DNA from: Globodera rostochiensis | Lineage: Eukaryota; Nematoda; Chromadorea; Rhabditida; Heteroderidae | Assembly (NCBI GenBank): GCA_018350325.1 | Contig: JAEVLN010000008.1 | Location: 620,001-684,000, forward strand | DNA length: 64,000 nucleotides | Reading direction: 5' to 3' | Part shown: piece after piece, positions 23,909 to 33,705 of the stretch | How positions within the stretch are numbered: the stretch's first letter is position 1 | How the letters are laid out: every line of letters begins with the position of its first letter | Notes under the pieces: model-generated | What the model saw: the letters and a program-made list of their open reading frames with translations, nothing else | Databases searched by the model: none | Told to the model about the DNA's origin: nothing | Made by a program: the position numbers and the translations under genes

Positions 23909-25153
23909 CTAACGACTCTTCTCCCCGTTCTGTTTTACGGCGAATGCGCTTTTTTGCAGAAAGGCAAGGCGTTCGCGGCATTTCGGGTCGTCATGCAAGA
24001 TGCGTCTGGTCGCCGGTCTTAGCGGGTATGACCTTGTCCACAGGGAGGTGAAGAAGCGTCCGTAGTAAATGCACTGCTCGCTCTCCGCCATTTGATGACT
24101 GTCAGGCAAACACACTTCGCTTGGGCTACCGTCCTTTAGCACCAGCGGACGGACGACCGTGTTGAAGTTGGGCTCGTGGAAGTAGGCGAAGGAGAAGCGC
24201 TCCTGCGAGTTCAGGCTGACCTTGTGTGGGGTGGCCAGAATGAAACTGTCCGTGAGCAGTTGAAATGTGTCTCCAGGAAAACAGACGAGCGTGCGATTGC
24301 GCGGCACTACAAAATGCCAGGGTTCTACATCTTCGTACATGCCGGCGGTGCTTTCGGTGTCGAGCCTGAATATAAGCCAATTACCTAATAAAGGGAAAGG
24401 TGCCGACCAATTTCTTAGTCTCAGTTCCCCGTTAATTGGTGGTCGAACATGGAGTCCTCCAACACTGTCCTGTGCCAGCAGTACCAGCATGCCGTTGTCC
24501 GTGTGTGAGCTGAGTCCTTTGCCAATGTTAGTGGGGTCTCGCGCAGGATAGTGCACTGTTTGCATGCGGTGCCACCCGTCAACACAAAGTCCGCTGATTG
24601 TCGTACGGTTAAGGCCCAATCCGAGTGCGATCAGCTCAACTACACTGGTCCCGATCTGACCCAGTTCGTTCATCCAACTTTGCATCGCATTCCGGTAGCC
24701 GGAAACCGCGGATGGCCATGGAACCGGTCCATGGCATGGCCACTTGTCAATTACGCGCCTATCGTCCATTGGAAGATCCTTACAGATGTTGTAAGTCTCC
24801 CAGGCCTCTGAACATAATGGAAAAGTGAATTTGCCCATGTTTGAAATTGATTTGTACGGTTGTGCTCTGGGCGCCTTCATACCAATGTGTCTTCCGTTGT
24901 TCTCCGCGTCGATTTTGTACTCGTTGCCAACATAGTAGCCGCTGAAACTCAACTCGTTGATGCACAATCGCTTGTACTCCATTGGCTTCTTCATGAAGCT
25001 ACGGCTGGCACCAAAAGCGCGCGTCAGCATTTTGTCCTGTTCGGTGTCGATGTTTATGTAAAAGAATCCGTCGTTTCGCCATGCTTTGACCATCTCCGTA
25101 CCAAGTGATTTGTCTTCCACGCCAACTTGTTTTGGGACACAGAAAGATGACAT
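23909..25153 (-). CDS. 2-oxoglutarate/Fe(II) oxygenase, ethylene-forming-enzyme-like
   Basis: The closest family I know is the microbial ethylene-forming enzyme (EFE; Pseudomonas, Penicillium), a cytosolic 2-oxoglutarate oxygenase. Shared blocks: WPCHGPVPWP, DGWHRM, SHTDNGMLVLLAQD, VGGLHVRPP, STAGMYEDVEPW, FPGDTFQLLTD, TPHKVSLNSQERFSFAYFHE. The region is open for 414 codons, but two stretches absent from EFE have intron borders and are multiples of three: 24882-24808 (75 nt, GTATGA...TTCAG) and 24407-24366 (42 nt, GTCGGC...TTCAG). Splicing gives 375 residues with iron ligands His192, Asp194, His271 and 2-oxoglutarate-binding Arg280, a constant +3 from the EFE positions 189, 191, 268 and 277. 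No signal peptide. Two arginine-contact positions of EFE differ (Gln for Arg171, Asn for Tyr192), so ethylene formation is uncertain. I know of no such gene in animals generally; transfer from a microbe is the likely origin. Confidence 0.88.
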   Translation of the reverse strand: MSSFCVPKQVGVEDKSLGTEMVKAWRNDGFFYINIDTEQDKMLTRAFGASRSFMKKPMEYKRLCINELSFSGYYVGNEYKIDAENNGRHIGMKAPRAQPYKSISNMGKFTFPLCSEAWETYNICKDLPMDDRRVIDKWPCHGPVPWPSAVSGYRNAMQSWMNELGQIGTSVVELIALGLGLNRTTISGLCVDGWHRMQTVHYPARDPTNIGKGLSSHTDNGMLVLLAQDSVGGLHVRPPINGELRLRNWSAPFPLLGNWLIFRLDTESTAGMYEDVEPWHFVVPRNRTLVCFPGDTFQLLTDSFILATPHKVSLNSQERFSFAYFHEPNFNTVVRPLVLKDGSPSEVCLPDSHQMAESEQCIYYGRFFTSLWTRSYPLRPATRRILHDDPKCRERLAFLQKSAFAVKQNGEKSR

Positions 25154-25560
25154 TTTAAATTATTAAATATTTAAGTGTTGGATTGTTTGTTTGAAGCAGA
25201 ATTCCAGATTAAATAGTAAAATTTTGTATATGACATCATTTGTATCTTACTAAGCATTTGGAAAAAAAGAAAAAGCGAAGATAGAAAGAAGTAGTGGTGA
25301 GTAGTCAGTCACACCTACCCATTAACACATCAATTAATCATTTTAAGACATTTTTTATCGTAGGTAATTAGTAAGTAATATTTTATTTTCATATTAAGGC
25401 ATGATCAAAATTTTTTAAGCGCTTGAGGGGCAGCACTTCTTTTCTCCATTTATTTATTATAAATACCGCTTTACTTCAAATAATTTATTTTAAAACATTG
25501 TTTTTAAATTTAAAAGTTTATTTTTAGTGACTTTTGTTGTCAACAGGCACTCTCTAAACC
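25154..25560. promoter_or_regulatory. Divergent intergenic region
   Basis: The 407 bp between the start codons of the oxygenase (-) and the SLC17 transporter (+) must hold both promoters. AT-rich, no TATA element or known motif stands out. Confidence 0.4.
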
Positions 25561-28376
25561 ATGAACAATATTATATCCTTTTTTCGGCAACAATTTCGCT
25601 ATGCAATCTTCACTATTTCATTGTTGCTGTGTACTTTTGTGTTCGCCACCAATGTTTCGTTCAGTTTCACAGCTATTTGTATGGGCCAAGAGCAGCAAAA
25701 GATCAATTTCAGCAATATTTTACCCTCTTCCCAAAACAATTCGTCATCTTCAAGCAGTTCATTCTTCTCGGGTTACCGCATCAACATGATGTTGTCCGCA
25801 TCGGCTGCTGGTTCTATTTTGGGAAGTGTGCCGGTGACCAATCTAATCGCCAAAATTGGATTACGGTAGTCAAGAGTGTTTACCTACTCCAAAAGTGTTT
25901 TTATCAAGCTTAGTAAATGTTTATGCAATTACGAATGGGTCTGCAGATTATCGAATAAAAAATAAATAAAAATTTAAATTTAAACAATTTAAGTAACCAT
26001 TCAAGATCATCAATCTCGGGGTTCTGTTCTTTAAAATAGGTAACTAACTCTCTTTTCATACCGCAGAAACGACGGGCCCGGCCAGTGATTGACTATTAAT
26101 TTTAAAATTTAATTTAAATTCTTATAAAAACTTCTCATTGATGCATAAAAATCATAAACCCACTATATAAAAGTCAGTGTAAATTCCAAGCTGATCAGAC
26201 GATCAAAATAACATTTCTGAATAAAACTATTCCAGGAATACCGCCATTGTGTACACTATTATCTCCATATTCTCTGGCGCTATTTTTCCCGTTTCTGTGC
26301 AATTTATGGGATTTATTCCATCTCTGATCGTTCGCCTGCTTCAGGTTCATTTTTTTCTAAAGCGAACCAAAAAATATTACAAAAAATGCTTTCAAAAAAA
26401 ATTGTGTTAAATTCGTGTGAAAAATATTCAGGGCACTTCTTTTCCCCTGCAAATGATTTTGATTGGCTCTGTCAGCAAAGAATGGATTCCTGCAGCGTCA
26501 ACGGGCAGTCATCTTTTGTTGCTTTCCATGCATTATCAGGTACGGTACAATTCAATACCGGTATTAAAAATGTTGAATTATCAGGTACGGTACAATTCAA
26601 TACCGGTATTAAAAATGTTGCATTATCAGGTACGGTACAATTCAATACCGGTATTAAAAATGTTGAATTATCAGGTACGGTACAATTCAATACCGGTATT
26701 AAAAATGTTGAATTATCAGGTACGGTACAATTCAATACCGGTATTAAAAATGTTGAATTATCAGGTACGGTACAATTCAATACCGGTATTAAAAATGTTG
26801 AATTATCAGGTACGGTACAATTCAATACCGGTATTAAAAATGTTGCATTATCAGGTACGGTAAAATTCAATACCGGTATTAAAAATGCAAGAAAATCAAC
26901 ATTTTTAATTGCAAATTATTTTTATTTTTTAAGTTGGGTCCATTGGTGAGTATGGCCGCCGCGGGACAGTTTTGCGCTTCGCGTTGGGGATGGCCGGCTC
27001 TGTATTATTTCCAATCTGTCGTCACATTTATTATACTCGCACTTTTCTGGCAGTTTTACACAGAAATGCCCGAAAATAATCAGTTTAAATTTAAATTTTT
27101 TTTTTTGGACTCCACAAAATAATTAATTGTTTAGCTCTACGACAAGCACAGAATTGGCACTGATCAGAAAGTGTAATGACGGCGAAGGTTTGGCAAAAAG
27201 TGCTAAAGTATCCGACAAAAAAACTTTGGGCTGCCAAAAAGTCCCATACGCTCGTATTTTGACGGATGGGCTTGTCTGGCTAGTGTTCGTGGCATTTTTC
27301 ACTGGAGAACTCGGCATGCAGACATTCGTCCTGTACGGGCCCACATTTTTGAATAAAGTAAAATCTTAATTGAATCAAAAAAATAAAAAATAAATTTTCT
27401 GAATTTTATGTGCTCAACTTCGATATCCGCGAGACGAGCATTTCCGCCTCAATCACTTTCCTCGTCGCTTTGGTGGTCAAATCACTGGCGAGTCCACTGA
27501 ACACATTTATTTCATCTTTTATGAGCGAGTCCCAACGCGTCAAACTGTTTGTGTTCATGCCACAGGTGCGAACTCGAATTAGGAAGGCGGCGCCGCCATT
27601 TAGAATTTGGCAACAAATTCCATTAGAGAATTTTTATAAATTCAAAAGGCATTACAAATTTGAAAAGCCAAAATTTGCATATTTTAGTCCATCCAAATTT
27701 GCTGCTTTGTGTCATTGGCACTTTTGCCCAAAATTCTCTTGTCCACCTTGACAATTCCCATTTGGCTTGTCCAAATCCTCTACACTTCTGTTGTCGCTTT
27801 TGCCGGGCTCGACTTCCTCGGAGTCGTTCGATGTGCGCAAATGGTAAAAAAATAAATAAAATTTCGCCAATTTGAATTCCAATCCAAACTGAAAATAATT
27901 ACTTTGACCCATAAATAAAATGACTGTTTTTTTGAATTTGTAGATTTCGCAGAGTTTTTCTCACATTCTGATGAACTGGATTAGTGCGATAAATAGTTTG
28001 ATATTATTGCTTTTGCCTATATTTGTAACTTTTGCTGTGCCAAATCAAAACGTGGAAGAGGTGATTAAATGAATTCGATAATTTTATTCAATAATTCAAA
28101 TTTAATATTTAATATTTTGTTCAAAACACAGTGGCGATAATGTAATTTGTAATAAATTAACAATCCGCTAATTACATTAATTATTATTGTCATTTACAGT
28201 GGGCTCGGGTGTTTGTTGGCATTGCAATTTTATTGGTCTTCAGCATGGCCATATTTTTGCTTTTTGGCAATTCGCTTCCGCGAAGATGGACAAAGGCGGA
28301 GGTGGCCGAAGAGAAAAGAAAACGGCCGGCCAAAGATTGTGTGCAACCCGTCGAAATGTCAATCGTGTTATATTAG
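25561..28376 (+). CDS. SLC17-type major facilitator anion transporter
   Basis: Multi-pass transporter of the sialin/vesicular glutamate/phosphate group; likely an organic anion carrier. Exons: 25561-25865, 26236-26344, 26432-26539, 26934-27082, 27135-27357, 27410-27565, 27688-27843, 27944-28060 and 28200-28376. The first membrane segment follows MNNIISFFRQQFRYA; then come NVSFSFTAICMG, a Ser-rich loop, ASAAGSILGSVPVTNLIAKI, IYSFSGAIFPVSVQF-like helix 3 and SRWGWPALYYFQSVVTFIIL. The C-terminus is VFSMAIFLLFGNSLPRRWTK and a charged tail. Exons 3 and 4 are separated by an intron starting with eight tandem 45-bp repeats. Exon 6 starts VLNFDIRETS, clearly conserved, yet no AG precedes it: the intron ends ...GAATTTTAT|GTGCTC. 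Either a rare splice site or a sequence error. Confidence 0.88.
26528..26888 (+). repeat. 45-bp tandem repeat (8 copies) spanning an exon-intron border
   Basis: Unit: TATCAGGTACGGTACAATTC then AATACCGGTATTAAAAATGTTGAAT. Copies start 45 bp apart with nearly no divergence; G/C alternates in TTGAATTA and TTGCATTA. Each copy contains CAG|GTACGG, the same donor that ends exon 3 of the transporter at 26539, and the 12-bp palindrome AATACCGGTATT. Confidence 0.97.
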
Positions 28377-29044
28377 CATTGATTCAAAATGATTTTTGAA
28401 ATTCTAATTAAATTTTAAAGATAATTAGTCATTCTCAAATTGTTTAAATGAGTGCTTATTCAGTCAGATTCTCCCACTTTGTTTTAATTCTACAAAATCA
28501 TCGTTAAGCAACAATCAGTCGGATTCTCCCAATTTGTTTCAGTTCTACAAAAAGCATCGTTAAGCAACAATCAGTCGGATTTTCCCAATTTGTTTCAATT
28601 CTACAAAAAGCATCGTTAAGCAACAATCAGTCGGATTTTCCCAATTTGTTTCAATTCTACAAAAAGCATCGTTGCTTGCAACCAAAAAGCCTATGTATCA
28701 AAGCAAAGGCTTCAAAATTGTTATTTTAAATTATAGGTTACCACTAAACATTTTTTATAAGCCTTTTTAAAATAAAATGTTAATTACTTATAATTCGCAC
28801 TTTTGTACTTTGTTTGAATAGGTTTAATTGTCGTGTGACTAACATATATTGCTAATGATGACGATACTTTAATAAACGGAAATTACATAACACTGATGTA
28901 AGTAAGCAACACTATGGAAGCATATTGCTATGGAATAACATTTCCGTATTTTTATTTTATGTTTTTTTGGGGCGAAAATTGGAATATAAAAAGATTAAAT
29001 ATTTTTTAATTATTAAAAAAATAATTAGACTAAATTAAATAAAT
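28377..29044. other. Intergenic between SLC17 and the glutathione-synthetase-like gene
   Basis: Holds the 56-bp tandem repeat and, at 28870-28923, a 54-bp block that recurs exactly next to the truncated copy at 47663-48122. No ORF of interest. Confidence 0.5.
28461..28674 (+). repeat. About 56-bp tandem repeat, 3.8 copies
   Basis: Units begin CAGTCGGATTTTCCCAATTT and continue GTTTCAATTCTACAAAAAGC, ATCGTTAAGCAACAAT. Starts at 28461, 28516, 28572 and 28628. Lies just downstream of the SLC17 stop, so it may be in its 3' UTR. Confidence 0.92.
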
Positions 29045-31703
29045 ATGTTTATTATATTATCGTCCATTTTTTTATTATGCACAAAATTTACTAATGCGAC
29101 CTTTAGCATTGATTCAACAGGTCAGTGATTCAACTTAATAAATGAAATAACAAAACTTTTAAATAATTTGGTGTTATAAATTATTATTATTAATTCAATT
29201 TCTTCAGAAATAACTTCAATGCGTAATTACCCTGAAAATTTGGTGCAAAGTGAGAAAGAATTGCACGAATTGGCACAGTTCACAATTGAATGGGCTCATA
29301 ACAACGGATTGATTTTGCGTGCTTCAAAATATTATCACACGTAAATAAAAACATTTTAATTTGAATAATAATTAAATAAAAAATTTACCCTTTAATTAGC
29401 AACAAAACAAAAATGGCCGAGTAAAAAGCAATTAATTTCAATATTTTAGAAGTGATATCGCTCAATTTGCGCCTATTTCACTTTTTCCGTCGCCTTTCCC
29501 GCATCAAGCATTCGATCAAATTGTGGCTGTACATACCGTAATCACTGCTCCAATTTGTGTGCATTTTAATGAAATTTAAGGCAATGCAATTGCTTTACTT
29601 CCGAGTGGGAAATGATCTCGACTTTCTGCTAAATGCTTATAATGACGTCATCGAGACAGACGAGCACATCCGCGCAATGGTCAACATTGTGAGGGAAGCG
29701 CATGAGGAGGGCATCAAGCAGCCGATCACCCTGCTGATAATGCGAGCTGTCAGTTTTTTTTGGGGTGGGGAGGGGGGGGGGGAGGGTGGTCAAAAGTATT
29801 TTAGCGTTAATACACTTTTAAAAACTTTCCCAAAATTCACCCCTAAAGAAAAGCATCCAAAAAGCACAAAATTACGACGAAAAGGCAAGTAATGATCGTG
29901 CTTTTTAGAAATTTTAAAGCTAAACTGGAGAAAACAGCAAGCAAATAATCGTGCTGTTTTTCAAAAATTGTTCAAATTCGGGTTCGGAGTTCGAAATCGG
30001 TTGAAATGGAACCAATGATCCCAAAAAAAAACCCGGAAGCACCTTCTTCGGACACTTTGCAAAGTATCCATTCCATTTTAGGATTACATGATGAACTCTT
30101 TGAAGAATTCAGAAAATGATAGCGAACAACAACAACAACAACAACAACTCGAAGTTAAACAAGTAATCAGCACAAAGAAGAAGAACAACAACAACAATCT
30201 TTCAATGTTTAATTAAAATTCAATTAATTAGGTCGAAGTGAACACCGGCGCAATTGTGGCATTGGGCATTGACCATCGGACCACCGAACTTCATCGCCAA
30301 GTGTTGAAAAAATTTGGCCTCAACACGTCAAATTCGCCAGATAATGTCGGAGACACGAATTTGGCCGAGTCAATGTTTATGGCATGGTTAGGGAAAATAA
30401 TAAAAAAATAAAATGTTGCCCTTTTTTGGTAATTGTCGAAATTATATATTTAGGAAAGCATTTGGCAATTCAAAAGCCCTTATGGTATTTTTGACGATTC
30501 CAAATTTCTTATATAAATTTGACCTGCATCAATTGGCATGCGAACTGAAAAGGTTGTCAAAAGATCAAATGGACATTGAATACGTATCGCTGAAAGGCGG
30601 CCAAACCCAGTAAATATTTAATATTTATTTTATATTTTAAATAATTATTAAAAATAATTTGTCACCAATTTGTGTTTAATTTACAATTAAAAGATAAATC
30701 AAAAAATCTTCTTTCTTAAATATAACATATTTAAAATAATTGAATATATTTATTTATTTATTAAGATTGAAATTGGGCGACGATTTTTCATTACTTTTGA
30801 ACGGCAAAATTGTTGGCGTCATATATTCTTGCATTTCTGCGCTTGGCTATGTGATAACTGCTGAGTCAATGGAAGTGCGACGAACGATTGAACGATCAAC
30901 GGCAATCGTAAATATTTTTGAACAAAAATTCGAATGTTTAAATAACGTTTAGAAGGCTCCATCGTTGGCACATGCCATTAGCAGTTCAAAGAAAGTTCAA
31001 CAGGTTTGAAATCAAAGAATTTTTTGCCGGAATTTTTTTCTTTTCCATTTCAGCTTCTCGCAATGCCCGGCACAGTTGAGAGATTTTTCCCGGACCCCGC
31101 GGATGCCGACAAAGTGGCGGCAATTCGAGAAACGTTTGCCGGATTGTGGGGACTCGAAAACAATGACGACAAAACCGAAAGACTCATTGAGGTAAAAAGC
31201 GATGATCAATTGATTTTCAAAATACTTTTTGAATTTGGCTTAGGATGCCATTGAACATCCCGAAAAGTATGTGCTGAAACCGAATCGTGAATGCGGAGGA
31301 AACAATTTCTACGACGAGAAGTTGGCCGATAAATTGCGCGACTTACCACAAAATGAAAGAGCCTCCTATATTCTAATGCAGAAACTGTATCCGACGACAT
31401 TTAAGGTTGCCTTTAAAGTTACCGACCTGCTGAAGGCCCTATGCCTCAATCTCGAAATGCTTTAGGCTAATCTCGTAAGCTCAAAAATTTCAGAATTATT
31501 TCCTGCGCCCTTTCAATGAGCCCAAACTCAGCACTGTGGTCGGCGAAATGGGCATCTACGGCACTTTGATAGGCAATAAACTGGACGGGAGCGTACAACA
31601 CAACGTGCAGAGTGGGCATTTGTTACGCACAAAGCTGGCGGGGGTCAACGAGGGCGGCATCAGTGTTGGCACGGGCGTAGGCGACTCGCCCTATCTGTTT
31701 TAG
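29045..31703 (+). CDS. Secreted glutathione-synthetase-like protein (GSL effector type)
   Basis: Eukaryotic glutathione synthetase fold, which joins gamma-glutamylcysteine and glycine with ATP. Cyst nematodes carry an expanded glutathione-synthetase-like family, some members secreted as effectors. Twelve exons: 29045-29120, about 29208-29340, about 29451-29537, 29581-29748, 30082-30162, 30232-30386, 30454-30609, 30766-30907, 30953-31003, 31054-31191, 31244-31405 and 31494-31703. Exon 1 encodes a signal peptide (MFIILSSIFLLCTKFTNA). Then SEKELHELAQFTIEWAHNNG, FPSPFPHQAF, IMRADYMMN, TIERSTAIKAPS, KKVQQLLAMPGTVERFF, KPNRECGGNNFYDEKL and the C-terminal RTKLAGVNEGGISVGTGVGD. The last deviates from the usual AGVAVLDNPY-type loop. 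Exon 5 has a seven-Gln run not expected in the enzyme. The secreted location and altered loop suggest a role other than housekeeping glutathione synthesis; this is inference. Confidence 0.92.
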
Positions 31704-32074
31704 AGTTCGGGTGAAGGGCTGACGGCATCGCTCATTAGGCTTAAGCGATATCTTGGCTCGAGAATTGCAAAAAACTCTAATCCCAACAAGGAAAGTCTTG
31801 ACCACGCATATCGTTTCTTAGATTTTATTGTGAATTTCTTTTTATTGTATATTTCTCACTTCTAAAAGTTGCATATTCAATAAATAATTTTTGTGCATAT
31901 TTTGGAGAGTCGAATAAATTAAATTGGAATTTGATTGAGGGCGCCGTTTGATCGATTAAATACCGACTTTATCCAACATATGAAAATGATATGCAATTTA
32001 AGTCATTCCTTCATCCAATTCATTTCCCCAATGTGTAAACCTTTAAAAATCTTTTTGAAATGACAATTTTCTCA
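31704..32074. other. 3' region of the glutathione-synthetase-like gene
   Basis: Contains AATAAA at about 31880, a plausible poly(A) signal. The stretch up to about 31978 is part of the inverted duplication with 47376-48118. Confidence 0.5.
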
Positions 32075-32634
32075 TCAATTTTTAATCTTTCTGTTCATAT
32101 GGAAAAGGAGGTGTCGGCTGAGTGCGGTGCTCCACAAGTTATCGTCGTTCAGCGCGCCGTTATTGCCCGACGGGTCGTAAAAGTGCCACAATTCGTTCGC
32201 TGAATTGGAAATTATGTAAAATACCCCAAACATTATTTTGTTTTACGGCAGAGAATTACCCTGCAAAACTCTTAAGAGTTTTAATAAAATAATTGCCAAT
32301 ACAACACTAAAAATAAACGGGTTTTTAATTAGAATTAAATCAACCATTACGGTGTCCTTCGATATACGCTATTTCCAATTGAAAAAAACAATATTTAGAC
32401 TATTTTATTTTAAAACTACGTGTGTAGTCGCACTTTCCGTCCCCCACAGGTCGCGGGGATACCCCAAATCTATCCAAAAAAAGGTCAGCTACCGTATGCC
32501 GGTTCTCTGGCCATCTTATAGGTATTGAAGATTGGCGGAGTGTTGGCCAAATCGGAGCCGAACTCCACGGCTCTGCCCATGACTTGGGATTTGAGCGCCG
32601 CAAGAATGAAAAGGGTGGCAAGAAAAAGTCTCAT
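32075..32634 (-). CDS. Small secreted protein, unknown function
   Basis: Two inferred exons, 32634-32493 and 32199-32075, with a 293-bp GT-AG intron, encode 88 residues. The start is a clear signal peptide, MRLFLATLFILAALKSQVMG. The mature part begins RAVEFGSDLANTPPIF and includes NELWHFYDPSGNNGALNDD, ending HLLFHMNRKIKN. No cysteine in the mature part and no family recognised. It could be a secreted effector or a peptide precursor; it lies 370 bp from the secreted glutathione-synthetase-like gene, tail to tail. The phase is kept across the intron, supporting a real gene. Confidence 0.65.
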
Positions 32635-33705
32635 TTTGTAACGAATTCTGTGCTACAAATGAATTGTTTTAAGGGATGATTCAAAATGAGGCTATATTTC
32701 ACTTTTAATAGTGCAAAAAAGGCCCTAAAAAGGGTAAAAAAATTATGAAAAATTGGATTGTGGAAGACGAAGATGATGAGAAAGGAATGAGGCGAAGATA
32801 AGGACACATTTTTTAATTAATTTTTCGCAAATTTACTGGAATGTCGTACCAAATTGACAACACAAGACAGTAAATGAAATCGACCCCTCAGGGGAAATAA
32901 AATATTGCAACAAAAAGTATGTGCAAAACAAGCGCAATGACGAATGATTAAATTAAGACTTCCTCGACATGAAAATGATTGATGGCTGCTGAATGGAAAA
33001 AGCCTCTGGGGTAACTCGAAGCCTTTGAAAGTAATGGAAAGGAACTTTTAAAGTAAAAACAACGTAATTTGAATTCAATGAATGGATTTAATGCTTTCTG
33101 GGATTTCTTTGTAACGCCGTTTTGCTCGCGACTCTCAAAGTTTTGCCTACTTAAGGTAATCGAAGCAAGCGTGAATAAATAAATACAGATTTACTCTTTT
33201 TAGCACGTCATTCCAAAGTTTTACATGCCAAAAAGCGCATTTTGCTAGTAGTGAAAAGGCTGGGAAAGATGGAACAATTGTGGAATGGGAGACAAAAATA
33301 GGCCAATAATCGTCAGAATTTGGCAAAAGCAATGTTTTTAGTAGATCCCGGAATTTTGGCACCACGCGAATCCGGAAACCGGATACCTAATTCAAAAAAA
33401 AAAACCGGGCCGGAACGGATAATCCGGGTAAAACATCCAGATCCGGTGGACAAGTTGAGCTTTTTGTCTACGAGTAACGGAAGCCGGGCACACATTTATT
33501 TATTATTCCTTTTGTCCCTCTGTTTCGTTTTCAAAAATGGCTTTTCTCAACACAATGCCAGAATTTAAAAAAACACGAAAATTCGCTTGCAAAAAATTCG
33601 GGTTTTCTTCGTTGTTCAACAAATTAAACTTTAAGTTTAATGTTTATTTTGCAAAAGTTATTTCGAATTTGACGATACCATGGCCACTTTTTTGCAGCCA
33701 TTAAA
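32635..33705. other. Intergenic, nothing recognised
   Basis: About 1.1 kb between the start of the small secreted gene (-) and the start of the membrane glycoprotein (+). It contains GAATTTTGGC and GGATCCGG-like words near 33350-33450 that resemble repeat debris, but no gene. Confidence 0.4.

Noticed and set aside
23909..25153. Bacterial contamination as the source of the EFE-like gene
   Set aside because: It carries two probable spliceosomal introns and is flanked within 500 bp by a nematode transporter gene on a continuous contig.
26386..26949. 187-codon ORF with repeated LSGTVQFNTGIKNVE
   Set aside because: A frame of the intronic 45-bp repeat; the conserved transporter frame is a different one.
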